DNA of 64,000 bases from JAGVPT01 sp964439265 (GTDB lineage Bacteria; Bacteroidota; Ignavibacteria; UBA10030; UBA8401), in contig CAYTOA010000018.1 in NCBI GenBank assembly GCA_964439265.1, forward strand, positions 1 to 64,000. The letters run 5' to 3'. The notes under the pieces are model-generated. The model saw only the letters and a list, made by a program, of their open reading frames with translations, made no database searches and was not told where the DNA came from. Positions 52,076 to 60,791 of this stretch are shown here, in pieces. Numbering within the stretch: the stretch's first letter is position 1; every line of letters starts with the position of its first letter. A program made the position numbers and the translations under genes.

Positions 52076-52768
52076 TTACTCCCAGCCCTCGGCCGCCAAT
52101 GCCGTGTGCAGTTCAGTTGGATGGTGTCTGTAATGATATTCAAGCTTGCTTGAATCTTCATGCGCTTTGCTGTATGTCCATCCTTTTGCCATCAGGTTTC
52201 GCTCGTGTAATTCGTGAAGAAGAACGAACGGACGTTCCAGTTCTTCCAGGTCGTTATCGATCCATACTTCATTCCGAGGAACAAATTCATACACGTAGTC
52301 GTGTCCCCCTTCGGTAAAATCGTCGTCGAAACCGCTCCTCACAAGACGCCCGTTGATGATCCAGACGCTCACGTCCGACTCAAGTTTTTTCCAAAGGCGG
52401 ATATGGACTTTTGCGGGATCGGGGAGATCTCCTTTTTTCGCCAGCTTGCGCACATCGCCGGATTTCACCCTTTCCGCCATCTCGACCTTATCGGCGGCTT
52501 CCAGCGCATCGTCGTAGGGAACACCTTTCATCATCAGTCTGTGCTCTACGAGCAAGTGGTCGATGAAGAATTGTTGTTCATTGTTCCCAGCTTCCTTATC
52601 GAGCCAGAACTCATTTTCCGGTATGCACTTGAAGGCTAGATGCTGGGCATAGTTCGTGAACTCTTCGTCCAAATGCGTGCGCACATATGTGCCGTCGACA
52701 ATCCAGATATTGATTTTCCCTCGCTGGCCCGCATTCTTAAGGTAAGGGGGTTTGAGAGTCTTTGCCAT
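52076..52768 (-). CDS. hypothetical protein with internal tandem duplication
   Basis: A 230-residue soluble protein, not recognised. It has two halves of similar sequence. Unit 1 (about residues 20-95) has IWIVDGTYVRTHLDEEFT, IPENEFWLDKEA, LMMKGVPYDDALEAADKVE. Unit 2 (about 130-210) has VWIINGRLVRSGFDDDFT, VPRNEVWIDNDL, LMAKGWTYSKAHEDSSKLE. Conserved between them are WI-[DN]G-VR, DxxFT, P-NE-W-D, H-L-E and LM-KG-Y-A. The second unit carries HELHER, not a true HExxH zinc motif. It lies convergent to the barrel gene before it, with a clear start at 52768. A binding or enzymatic role cannot be deduced. Confidence 0.75.
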   Translation of the reverse strand: MAKTLKPPYLKNAGQRGKINIWIVDGTYVRTHLDEEFTNYAQHLAFKCIPENEFWLDKEAGNNEQQFFIDHLLVEHRLMMKGVPYDDALEAADKVEMAERVKSGDVRKLAKKGDLPDPAKVHIRLWKKLESDVSVWIINGRLVRSGFDDDFTEGGHDYVYEFVPRNEVWIDNDLEELERPFVLLHELHERNLMAKGWTYSKAHEDSSKLEYHYRHHPTELHTALAAEGWE

Positions 52769-53047
52769 GGTCTGTACGAAATCATGATTGGAATGAAAAA
52801 AATCGGTCCGTAGAGCGCAACGTGACCGGGCTGGAATCTTTTCAAGAATGTAGTCTTATTCATGAGGGAAGTCAAGAAAGGGCAATGGCAGGTAGCGGAC
52901 TACTTTGCCTGAACGACCCTTCTCCCGAAGGGATGGCTTCGCCAGACGCGTCCCGATAATCACGAAGTGATGCCTTTGGCAAAAGCATCGGTCGACGACT
53001 CGACTCGTTGAGGACTTGCTCAGGGTGAACATGTTCTGTTCCATTCT

Positions 53048-53072
53048 CGCTCCCAAACTCTGTTTGGGAGCG
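53048..53072. repeat. short perfect hairpin, CGCTCCCAAAC type
   Basis: CGCTCCCAAAC and GTTTGGGAGCG flank a 3-nt loop, a near-perfect 11-bp stem. The same design is used at 53124-53148 with different bases, as in the widespread GTTCCCAA-type intergenic palindromes. Confidence 0.6.
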
Positions 53073-53123
53073 ACCTGCATATCTCGTCTTTTCGTCTGAA
53101 AACATCGATCGGCAGGATCACTG

Positions 53124-53148
53124 CGTTCCCAATCGGAGATTGGGAACG
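53124..53148. repeat. short perfect hairpin, CGTTCCCAATC type
   Basis: CGTTCCCAATC and GATTGGGAACG flank a 3-nt loop, an 11-bp stem. It belongs with the hairpin at 53048-53072. Confidence 0.6.
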
Positions 53149-53260
53149 AGTAACAAGCCGCAAGGGAAACCCATCCATTCTCTTTGCGTCTCAGCGACTT
53201 TGCGCGAGCAAGTTGCATCTATCATAAACTAAGACACTGCAATCTCATGAAGGACCTGAT

Positions 53261-54679
53261 TTGCGTACATACAATAAGACTCCCTATTCGCTCCAATGGG
53301 AAAAACGGACGATGACGTCGGCACTCGGGAATGACACTTCTATGATCGAAAAAAGTGATGGACGCCCGATCTTAGTAAAAACGCGCGCGTCAATTCGCTC
53401 GATCCTTCTTTCCCCATGGTACCTTCCTGCGATCATTACGCTTGCTTTTGCGGTCCGTCTTTGCTGGATAGTGGTATTCGATCCTAAACCCGTGAGCGAT
53501 TTTTCCTTCTACTTCCAGTGTGCAGAATCTATTGCAAGAGGTTTTGGTTATGTTAAACACGGCGGCTTCGCCACTGCGTACTTCCCGGTCGGTTATTCAC
53601 TGTTCCTGGGAACGCTCTTTTGGGTAACCGGGATTTCGATCGCGACAGCACAGACCGCGAATCTTGTTCTCTCTGTGGTATCGCTCGTGCTCGTCTATTG
53701 GATAGCTCGGGAGCTCTTCACATCAGAGTTAACAGGAAGGCTTTCCATTCTCCTCCTTGCCATCTATCCGAACAATATCGCCTATACACCTCTTCTCGGA
53801 GTGGAAGTCCTTCATCTCTTCATGCTCCTGCTTGGAGTGGCAATTCTGCTGCCGTGCATCTCGAACAGCGAGAGATCCCGCACGGGCCGTTTGGTGATCG
53901 CAGGTTTAGTGTTTGGGCTTGCGACGCTTGTCAAAATGCAAACGCTCTTGCTTCCCGCGTTCATCCTTCTTCTGTTCCCGCAATTTTCTGGGGAACAGAG
54001 AAGCCTGAGCATTCGGTTGAAGATGATGGGAATTCTCTATGCCGTCATGATTGCGGTGTTAGCTCCCTGGATCGTTCGCAATTATATACTCTATGACGAC
54101 CTTGTTCTTTCAAACAACGACGGGCTGAATCTTTACATGGGAAATGGTCCTGAGGCGAACGGGACGTGGGTTGCTGTGCCCTGGTTTCCCCAGGACAACA
54201 ACACGCAGGAGGAATACAAGCTCAATCAAACGGCAAGAAGAGAAGCATTCGGCTACATCAAAGATCATCCGTTCCGTACACTGACGCTCATTCCCGACAA
54301 GCTTATCGCTCTCTTAAGCCATGGTGATGGTGTTTACTGGAACATCGTTGGCACGCGAAGCAAATTTAAGGCGGGAGGAAGCATCTTGCGGCGCTCCGAT
54401 CAAATCAATACGATCTATGAGATTGTCTTGTTGATTCTGTTCATCGCATCCCTTCTTTTTGGCATCTGGAAGAGACTGCAGCGCGGCAGAGGTCATGGCT
54501 GGCCGCTCTTGGGTATTCTCGTGATAGCGTACTTCATCGTAATATATCTGGTATACTATGGGGCGGCGCGATATCACTTCCCGATATCTCCCTGGGCGAT
54601 GATGTATTCTGCCGCCTTGCTCTCTGTGTTATTTGAAAGGGTTCCGCAGGCAAACCGAAGTGCTCTTCGCAGGGGATGA
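53261..54679 (+). CDS. GT39-like membrane glycosyltransferase
   Basis: A 472-residue polytopic membrane protein. After a polar N-terminus (40 or so residues) come about ten spans, beginning LPAIITLAFAVRLCWIVVF. The early loop DFSFYFQCAESIARGFGY with its acidic residue matches the first luminal loop of dolichyl-phosphate-mannose/ArnT-type glycosyltransferases; then APWIVRNYILYDDLVLSNNDG is a family hallmark. It would transfer sugar from a polyprenyl-phosphate donor to a lipid or protein. The start is TTG at 53261 with AAGGACC upstream, or ATG at 53312. Confidence 0.8.
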   Translation: MRTYNKTPYSLQWEKRTMTSALGNDTSMIEKSDGRPILVKTRASIRSILLSPWYLPAIITLAFAVRLCWIVVFDPKPVSDFSFYFQCAESIARGFGYVKHGGFATAYFPVGYSLFLGTLFWVTGISIATAQTANLVLSVVSLVLVYWIARELFTSELTGRLSILLLAIYPNNIAYTPLLGVEVLHLFMLLLGVAILLPCISNSERSRTGRLVIAGLVFGLATLVKMQTLLLPAFILLLFPQFSGEQRSLSIRLKMMGILYAVMIAVLAPWIVRNYILYDDLVLSNNDGLNLYMGNGPEANGTWVAVPWFPQDNNTQEEYKLNQTARREAFGYIKDHPFRTLTLIPDKLIALLSHGDGVYWNIVGTRSKFKAGGSILRRSDQINTIYEIVLLILFIASLLFGIWKRLQRGRGHGWPLLGILVIAYFIVIYLVYYGAARYHFPISPWAMMYSAALLSVLFERVPQANRSALRRG

Positions 54680-54762
54680 GCGTGAGGTTCATCAAAGTTT
54701 GGGTTCCATTCAAATCCTCCCGCCTTCCTCCGTCCGATGAAACGGCAGGCAACGGCATTGGA

Positions 54763-55131
54763 CTATTTCGTTGAGGGCTTCACCATTCTTCTTACTGCTG
54801 TGAGCAGTTCATCGGGCGCAATTGGTTTTTCCAGATAGGCAACGCTGGGATCCATTTTCCAGGCGCCCGTCATCTGCGCCCTACCCGTCGCAAGAATGAC
54901 CGGGATATTCTCAGTCGACTTGTCTCCCCGTAGGAATTCGAAGAGCATGAATCCATTGATATTTTCCATCATGATATCGCTGATGACGAGGTCGGGCAAT
55001 TTGTCCCGTGCAATCTCGAGCGCGGTCTCACCATTTGCCGCCTCCAGGACGATGAAATCCTCGACGGATAAGATTCTCTTCATCAGAGTCCTGGTTTCTG
55101 CATCGTCATCCACGATAAGGACTTTTTTCAT
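54763..55131 (-). CDS. single-domain response regulator
   Basis: A 122-residue receiver domain only. Acidic pocket D8-D9-D10, phospho-Asp D52 in LVISDIMM, and the Lys of YLEKPI. Between the last strands it reads ATGRAQMTGAWKMDPSV, shorter and unlike the usual segment. No output domain, so it should pass its phosphate or bind a partner protein. It lies convergent to the glycosyltransferase gene and downstream of another receiver and a hybrid kinase, all on the minus strand, so it probably belongs to that phosphorelay. Confidence 0.88.
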   Translation of the reverse strand: MKKVLIVDDDAETRTLMKRILSVEDFIVLEAANGETALEIARDKLPDLVISDIMMENINGFMLFEFLRGDKSTENIPVILATGRAQMTGAWKMDPSVAYLEKPIAPDELLTAVRRMVKPSTK

Positions 55132-55190
55132 GCTTCGGTGTTTTCCTTTTGCGTGAGAGCTGTGAATATTAAGGTCTCATGGCAACGGAA

Positions 55191-55559
55191 TTACTTCGTG
55201 TTGATCAAGCGGTTTATCATCTCGATCAATTTCTCAAACTCGACCGGTTTTGTAGCGTATTCATCGCAGCCTGCCTTGAGAGCCTTATCTCTGTCGCCCA
55301 CCATTGCATGCGCAGTTAATCCGACGACGGGAATCCGGCTCACGTTCGGATCGTTTTTTATTTGCCGGGTCGCATCCCAGCCGTCCACGATCGGCAGACT
55401 CATATCCATAAGAACGAGGTCCGGGTTCTCTGAATGTGTCAGGTCGATACCTTGCTGCCCGTCGACCGCCGTAATGATGGTATACCCGCGCCGTCGAAGC
55501 CTGCGGACCATCATGTCCCGATTGATGTCATTATCTTCTACGACGAGTATTTTAGCCAT
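55191..55559 (-). CDS. single-domain response regulator (CheY/DivK-like)
   Basis: A 122-residue receiver with the pattern of DivK-type regulators: VEDNDINRDMMVRRL, phospho-Asp D52 in LVLMDMSLPIVDGW, LTAHAMVGD and the Lys in YATKPVEF. No output domain. Its start overlaps the end of the upstream hybrid kinase by 8 nt, so it is co-translated and very likely a partner of that kinase. Confidence 0.92.
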   Translation of the reverse strand: MAKILVVEDNDINRDMMVRRLRRRGYTIITAVDGQQGIDLTHSENPDLVLMDMSLPIVDGWDATRQIKNDPNVSRIPVVGLTAHAMVGDRDKALKAGCDEYATKPVEFEKLIEMINRLINTK

Positions 55560-57645
55560 TTGACTTTTCCGGAGGAGTTACGTGTTGTGCGATGAGCTGG
55601 GGAATGAGCAAGGAAAGCTGCCTCAGAAGTTTTTCCGGAGTGAAATCGCCTTTCTGAATGACTTTCCTGACTATTCCGTTTAATTGCTGCCGTTCTTCCG
55701 CCATGAGTTCTTTTGAGGTTATTATTGCCACCGGAATGTGTTTCCACTCCGTTCTATTCTGAAAGATGGAGAGGAATTCGAACCCATCCATCACTGGCAT
55801 CATGAGGTCGAGGAAAATGAGGCACGGAGCTTCGACCTCGAGCATCTCGAGCGCTGATTTTCCATTCTCTGCCGTTCGCACGAGCCATCCCGCTTTCTGA
55901 ATTGCGCGGGATGCCATATCGCGAATGTCGGGGCTGTCATCAACCACAAGGACGTAATCGCGGGACGCCCGGTGTTTATATTTATCCAGCACCTGCAGGA
56001 TCTTTTCCTTGCTCACCGGTTTGACGAGATAGTCCGACGCCCCGATCGCGAGGCCGAAGCTTCTCTCATCCAGCATGGTATACATCACAACCGGGATCGA
56101 CTTCAGCGCCGGCTCGTTCTTTATTTCATGGAGAACGGCCCATCCGTCTTTGTGGGGCATCATCACATCGAGAATGATCGCCATCGGGAGAATCTCTTTT
56201 GCGCGCTTGATCCCTTCGTCGCCGCTGGTAACGCATTCGACGAGATACCCTTCTTTGGACAAGTGCCGCGAAAGCAGATCACGGACACCCGTATCGTCGT
56301 CCACGACTAGAACCACCGTGTTCGTGGGAATGGGTGCAGCCGGACTCTCTGTCGGGACAACCGCAGGCAGAGATGTTGCCTCCGCAATCTGGAGGACTTG
56401 GGGCAAGGTCACGGTAAAGGTGGTGCCTTTGTCCGGTACGCTGTCAATTTCGATCGATCCCCTCATCATGTCTGAAAAACGTTTGGAGATGGCAAGGCCA
56501 AGCCCCGTTCCTCCATACTTCCTAGTCGTAGAGCTGTCCGCTTGTGAAAATTCTTTGAAGAGCTTCGATTTTTGATCCTCTGTAAGGCCGATGCCGGTAT
56601 CCGCGACCTTCATCTCGATCACTGCCTCGTTGTCTCCGGAGGCCGGTATCGCAACAGCGCTCAGCGTTATCGTTCCGTTGAGAGTGAATTTAGAGGCGTT
56701 ACTGATGAGGTTAAAGAGAATCTGCCGCACTTTGGTTTGGTCCAGGCGCACGATCGGGATATCGGGTGGAACGTTCACGAGAAGTGTGTTCTTGTTCTTT
56801 TCGAGGAGCGGCTGAACTGTCGACGCTACCTCGCGAATGAGGTCACTAAGTTGAAATTCTTCAAGGTACAACTCCATTTTCCCCGCTTCAATCTTTGAAA
56901 GATCAAGAACTTCATTGATCAGGTCGAGGAGGTTCTTGCCGGCCGTATGGATCCTGTCGATGTCGCTTCGATAACGCGTTTCACCGTGATCGCTCATTTC
57001 TTCAATGACCATTTCGCTGTATCCAATAATGGCGTTAAGAGGAGTGCGCAATTCGTGGGACATGCTTGCCAGGAATGCACTCTTCGTCTTGCTTGCATCC
57101 ATCGCCAGGTCGCGTGCTGTTTTCAATTCAAGGTTCTGTTGCTCGATGATCGAAAGCTGCAGGCGCACTTGTTCTTCGGCGCGTCTGCGTTCGGTGATGT
57201 CGCGGCCAATGCCGAGAAGGCCGACGATTTTGCCTCGTTCATTCTTGAGGGGGAGCTTCGACGTGAGGAGCCAGCGTTTCGTACCGGCAACATTAACGGC
57301 GTATTCCTCTCGATTCAAGACCGGCGTGTCAGTTTGAATCACGCATTGGTCGTCCGCGCGAAATCCCTCTGCAACGTTTTTTGGAAAAAACGAAAAGTCG
57401 TCCTTGCCTATGACTTCTGCTTCGGTTTGGATTCCCATGTTGCGCAAATCGGCCCGGTTCGCCAGCGTCTTGCGATAGAGAGTATCTTTTGCGTAAATCC
57501 CGTCGGGAATGTTGTCAATCAACGTGCGGAGAAGAATGCGGTCCTGCAGGAGATTTTTTTTGATTGTCTCCGATCTTTTCAATCTCCGGCGTAATCCCTC
57601 CACTTCTTTCAATAATTCCGATTTGCTTTTGTTCTTGTCAGTCAA
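55552..57645 (-). CDS. hybrid histidine kinase with PAS and two receivers
   Basis: A 697-residue soluble kinase. N-terminal coiled coil, one PAS domain (about residues 40-155, with a conserved IGRDITERRRAEEQ end), HisKA with H197 in SMSHELRTPLNAIIGYSEM, an HATPase with NASKFT, DTGIGLTEDQKSK and GTGLGLAISKRFS, and two receivers in tandem (about 445-560 and 570-690; VVDDDTGVRDLL with ILDVMMPHKDGW, and VVDDSPDIRDMA with FLDLMMPVMDGF). No membrane span, so it senses a cytoplasmic cue. Its end overlaps the DivK-like gene, and a second receiver gene follows, giving four receivers around one kinase. Confidence 0.92.
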   Translation of the reverse strand: MTDKNKSKSELLKEVEGLRRRLKRSETIKKNLLQDRILLRTLIDNIPDGIYAKDTLYRKTLANRADLRNMGIQTEAEVIGKDDFSFFPKNVAEGFRADDQCVIQTDTPVLNREEYAVNVAGTKRWLLTSKLPLKNERGKIVGLLGIGRDITERRRAEEQVRLQLSIIEQQNLELKTARDLAMDASKTKSAFLASMSHELRTPLNAIIGYSEMVIEEMSDHGETRYRSDIDRIHTAGKNLLDLINEVLDLSKIEAGKMELYLEEFQLSDLIREVASTVQPLLEKNKNTLLVNVPPDIPIVRLDQTKVRQILFNLISNASKFTLNGTITLSAVAIPASGDNEAVIEMKVADTGIGLTEDQKSKLFKEFSQADSSTTRKYGGTGLGLAISKRFSDMMRGSIEIDSVPDKGTTFTVTLPQVLQIAEATSLPAVVPTESPAAPIPTNTVVLVVDDDTGVRDLLSRHLSKEGYLVECVTSGDEGIKRAKEILPMAIILDVMMPHKDGWAVLHEIKNEPALKSIPVVMYTMLDERSFGLAIGASDYLVKPVSKEKILQVLDKYKHRASRDYVLVVDDSPDIRDMASRAIQKAGWLVRTAENGKSALEMLEVEAPCLIFLDLMMPVMDGFEFLSIFQNRTEWKHIPVAIITSKELMAEERQQLNGIVRKVIQKGDFTPEKLLRQLSLLIPQLIAQHVTPPEKSNG

Positions 57646-57737
57646 TCGATGACTCCATTATTTTGATGGTAAGATTTAACACCCGCCGGCTCGCTTGCGC
57701 AGGGAGGAACTTCCGGACATTGAACAAGGCGTGCATT

Positions 57738-59432
57738 TCAGGTCAGCCTCCGCGTCACGCGCTGGACTTCGTCGATTGTCGTGATGCCCGCGATTGCTTT
57801 TTGCAGTCCGTCAAAATGCATATCGCGGAATTTGTTCTCGATTGCCAGTTGGCGAAGTTTGGTTGTTGTGACCTCGCCGTAGATCACGTCGCGCATTTCT
57901 TCAGTGATGATGAAAACCTCATGAATCGCCATCCTTCCTTTGTATCCAGTGCCGGTACAGAAGGAGCACCCCTTGCCTCTGAAAAGAGTCGTCCCGGCGG
58001 GCAGACCTGCGAGCCCAAACGATGCGAGCACTTCACTGTCGGGCAGATATTCCTCTTTGCATCGGGCACAGATTCTACGGACAAGACGCTGTGAGATAAC
58101 GCCGATCACCGACGCGCTCACCCAAAATGATGCGATGCCGAGATTGACCATCCGCGAAATAGCGCCGATGGCGTCGTTGGTATGAAGCGTGCTGACGACG
58201 CGGTGGCCTGTCAGGGCAGCCTCGGTTGCGATCAGGCCCGTCTCTGCATCCCGTATTTCTCCGACGAGGATAATGTCTGGGTCCTGCCGCAGGACGGCTC
58301 GGAGCACCGACGCGAAAGTCAACCCGCGTTCCGGCATTACCTGGACCTGGTTGATGAGCGGAAGCTTATATTCCACGGGGTCCTCAACGGTCGTGACGTT
58401 GATGGAAATGTCTTTGATCTCGTTCAACGCGGAATACAAGGTTGTGGTTTTCCCGCTTCCGGTCGGCCCCGTTACCAGGATGATGCCGTTCGGGAGATTA
58501 AGCAGCGAGCGGAACAACCGCAGATTATTCTTGGTGAAGCCAAGGTTGTCAAGATCGATCATCATGGACGATTTGCCGAGAAGGCGCATGACGATCTTTT
58601 CGCCGTTGAGAAGGGGAAGGCTGCTCACGCGTACGTCGAAGACGCGCTGTGCGAACTTTAGCGTAAATCTTCCGTCCTGCGCGATCGAGTGTTCGAACAT
58701 ATCCATGCCGGCCTTTGACTTGAGCACGGATGCCATCCCCTGATGGTAGGAGAGAGGAAACGAGATCTCCCGGTGCAGCATTCCGTCCACGCGAAAACGG
58801 ATCATCAACTCGTCTTCCATCGGCTCCACGTGGATATCGCTTGCACCGGCCTTTGCGGCGCGAAGCAAAATTTCTTCTGTCAGCTCCGCTATCGTGGGAT
58901 CGCCGGCACCCTCCAACGCTTGATCCGACCCCTTCCGAATTTTAATGTCGTACTGCTCGAGCGGGAGGGAAGACTTGATCGACTGGATGCTGTCGATGGC
59001 GCCCCTGTATTTTTTCATCGCTGCATCAAAGTCGGAAAACGTTGTAAAGACCGGAAGCACCCGGTGCCCCGTGAGCTTCTGCAGGCGCATCACGGTCTGT
59101 TTCACCGGCGGGTCGACGAAGGCCATCGTGAGTTCCAAACCGATAAGGAACACCGGGAGAACACGGAATTGAGCCATCTCTTCTTCGGTCAGCAACTGCT
59201 GGGGGGCGAGCTCGATCTCGTTGGCAATTGACATCCGGGCAAAGTTGAATACTGCGGCCAAAGTATCCGCGACGATGTCCTCAGAGAGATTGAAAACTGA
59301 GGTAAGGGCGCGCGTAACACCTTTTTCACGCGCGATGGTCTCGAACGCCGGCCCTTTGACTTTAACCACCTCGCGGGTCAGGATGCCGCGCTCGACGAGA
59401 GCCTTGAGGAATCGTTCGTCTTCGATAGTCAT
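57738..59432 (-). CDS. PilB/GspE-type secretion ATPase
   Basis: A 564-residue hexameric traffic ATPase. The N-terminal domain (MshEN/T2SSE_N type, residues about 1-150) precedes the catalytic core: ASDIHVEPMEDELMIRFRVDG, Walker A GPTGSGKTTTLYSAL, the Asp box with TVEDPVEYKLP, DPDIILVGEIRDAETG and the His box STLHTNDAIGAISR. A zinc-binding pair C-x2-C (RRICARCKEE) and (CSFCTGTGYKG) is present, as in PilB and GspE. It would power pilus extension or type II secretion. The next genes downstream are receivers and kinases; upstream are a zinc-ribbon protein and a pilin-like gene. No PilC/GspF or secretin is seen in the window. Confidence 0.92.
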   Translation of the reverse strand: MTIEDERFLKALVERGILTREVVKVKGPAFETIAREKGVTRALTSVFNLSEDIVADTLAAVFNFARMSIANEIELAPQQLLTEEEMAQFRVLPVFLIGLELTMAFVDPPVKQTVMRLQKLTGHRVLPVFTTFSDFDAAMKKYRGAIDSIQSIKSSLPLEQYDIKIRKGSDQALEGAGDPTIAELTEEILLRAAKAGASDIHVEPMEDELMIRFRVDGMLHREISFPLSYHQGMASVLKSKAGMDMFEHSIAQDGRFTLKFAQRVFDVRVSSLPLLNGEKIVMRLLGKSSMMIDLDNLGFTKNNLRLFRSLLNLPNGIILVTGPTGSGKTTTLYSALNEIKDISINVTTVEDPVEYKLPLINQVQVMPERGLTFASVLRAVLRQDPDIILVGEIRDAETGLIATEAALTGHRVVSTLHTNDAIGAISRMVNLGIASFWVSASVIGVISQRLVRRICARCKEEYLPDSEVLASFGLAGLPAGTTLFRGKGCSFCTGTGYKGRMAIHEVFIITEEMRDVIYGEVTTTKLRQLAIENKFRDMHFDGLQKAIAGITTIDEVQRVTRRLT

Positions 59433-59443
59433 GATCTTGAATG

Positions 59444-59761
59444 CTATTTGAAAATTGAGTCGATGTCGCTTTGCGTCACCCTCTCCGAAGCGAGCTCCTC
59501 CGCACGCGCGAGCGTACGAAGAGATATAAGCTCCTCGATCTCATCCGGTGCGTATTGCTTCACGGCTCCCGCTTCCGCCGGATGAGAGAACAAATGTGCG
59601 TTCGATGACGCGACGATTGCTGTTCCGCAATCGCCGCAGTACTTGTCCTCAGCGCTTCCCATTTTACCGCAGCGCTTGCAAATTGCGCCCAGAGCAGTAC
59701 CGCATGTTGTGCAGAATCGCTTTTTGTCGTCATTGTTCGTTTTGCAGTTCGGGCATTCCAT
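59444..59761 (-). CDS. zinc-ribbon protein next to the secretion ATPase
   Basis: A 105-residue protein with two zinc ribbons at its N-terminus: CPNCKTNNDDKKRFCTTCG and CKRCGKMGSAEDKYCGDCG. A polar linker follows, and the protein ends in VTQSDIDSIFK. That last motif resembles the SQxEIDxLF peptide at the N-terminus of FliM/FliN-type proteins and may be a docking site (inference). The gap to the ATPase gene is 11 nt and to the receiver gene 3 nt, so the three form one operon. No function known. Confidence 0.75.
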   Translation of the reverse strand: MECPNCKTNNDDKKRFCTTCGTALGAICKRCGKMGSAEDKYCGDCGTAIVASSNAHLFSHPAEAGAVKQYAPDEIEELISLRTLARAEELASERVTQSDIDSIFK

Positions 59762-59764
59762 GGA

Positions 59765-60169
59765 TCATTCCTTTGTCACGGGCCGGCCGAGGAGTGCAAG
59801 GACCTTGAGCAGTACCTCGTCGAACTTCTCGTTCTCGAACGGCTTCAGTAAATAATAACTCGCGCCGGCATCCTTGAACTGCATGACTTTTTCTTTTTCG
59901 GATAATGATGTTGTCATGACGACGATCGCTCCCGGGTCGATTTTCTTTATTTCCCTGAGCGTGGTCAAACCGTCCATTTCCGGCATGATGGCGTCAAGAA
60001 ATACGATATCTGGCCGCAGCGCCTTAAACCGTTGTATGCCTTCTGCGCCGTTGACGGCAAATTCAACCCGTGATAATCCGCTGCGCTGAAGAAGCCTTAG
60101 CAGCAGAATGCGGCTGTGGGGAGAATCGTCAATGACAAGCACCGAGTATGAAATTGGTGGGGCATTCAT
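59765..60169 (-). CDS. single-domain response regulator
   Basis: A 134-residue receiver with the pocket VIDDSPHSR, phospho-Asp D59 in IVFLDAIMPEMDG, TTSLSEKEKV and the Lys of YYLLKPFENEKF. The frame is open to an ATG at 60196, but I prefer the ATG at 60169 (MNAPPIS) because TTGGAATC stands upstream and the domain begins there. No output domain. It starts the operon with the zinc-ribbon and ATPase genes, which suggests it controls the secretion or pilus machine directly. Confidence 0.85.
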   Translation of the reverse strand: MNAPPISYSVLVIDDSPHSRILLLRLLQRSGLSRVEFAVNGAEGIQRFKALRPDIVFLDAIMPEMDGLTTLREIKKIDPGAIVVMTTSLSEKEKVMQFKDAGASYYLLKPFENEKFDEVLLKVLALLGRPVTKE

Positions 60170-60262
60170 ATGGATTCCAATGTGTCGAAGTTTCATAGTT
60201 GCGAAGCCGGCGACGAGCAGGTATACTTGTCACGCCGGCATTGCACTGTATGATCTTCTCTG

Positions 60263-60673
60263 TTAATTCAATTTAGTCGGCGACTGTCTCTGTGAAGTCA
60301 CCGTCATGTCGTACGATGGAAATGTACCGTCGCTCAACGCAGTCTTACCAATGCCGTGGAGAACGATTGTCATGGCCGATCCCGCTGTCTTGATCGAGTA
60401 TGTCCCGTTAGGGTTGTTCATAAATGACGTGGACGCTAAATTGCCCAGGCCTGCTGCGTCTGCGGTAAGTCCGACAAATGAATTTCCGCCGCCAAGAGTT
60501 ACCGGCTTGGCATAAAACTGCTGGGCTTTTGCAGCCAACGTTGTTAGGTCTGCGATCACTGAGCCGCGGTTCTGGTCCACAGCGTTATCCCGGAACATTG
60601 TGATACCGGCGGCTACTGCGATTCCGACGATAATGACGCCGAGGATAATTAGAAGAAGCTGTTGCTATCCCAT
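60263..60673 (-). pseudogene. pilin-like protein gene with amber codon at position 3
   Basis: From a well-placed start (GGGAGG before ATG at 60673) the frame reads Met-Gly-stop, then QQLLLIILGVIIVGIAVAAG, a hydrophobic N-terminal helix like a type IV pilin, and a globular part with FRDNAVDQNRGSVIADLTTL, AKAQQFYAKP and GGGNSFVG. From memory, intact relatives in Ignavibacteria-like genomes begin MGQQQLLLI, so codon 3 here is CAG changed to TAG (60665-60667). The rest, 134 codons, is undamaged, so the gene is either newly inactivated, read through, or carries a sequence error. The segment from 60598 (MFRDN) alone would lack the membrane helix. The neighbouring ATPase supports a pilus role. Confidence 0.75.
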
Positions 60674-60791
60674 TGAAACCTCCCGTTGTTATGAGTGAGG
60701 TGAATGATTGGATCTGTATTTGGTAATGAACTGTCTTTGTTCTTCTGTGTTCAACTGCAATGCTCTTATCGTACGTCACCACAGTCAGGTC

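Larger units (their letters stand above)
52769..53260. other. intergenic region rich in mosaic repeats
   Basis: About 490 nt without a gene. It contains the GGTCGACGACTCGACTCGT segment (also at 20056) followed by CTCAGGGTGAACATG, two hairpins listed separately, and a CGTCTCAGCGACTTTGCG segment similar to the 48535 palindrome family. It looks like a patchwork of small repeats separating the divergent genes on either side. Confidence 0.5.

Noticed and set aside
52769..53260. CRISPR array in the repeat-rich gap
   Set aside because: The repeats are hairpins and mosaic segments of different sequence, not regularly spaced identical repeats.
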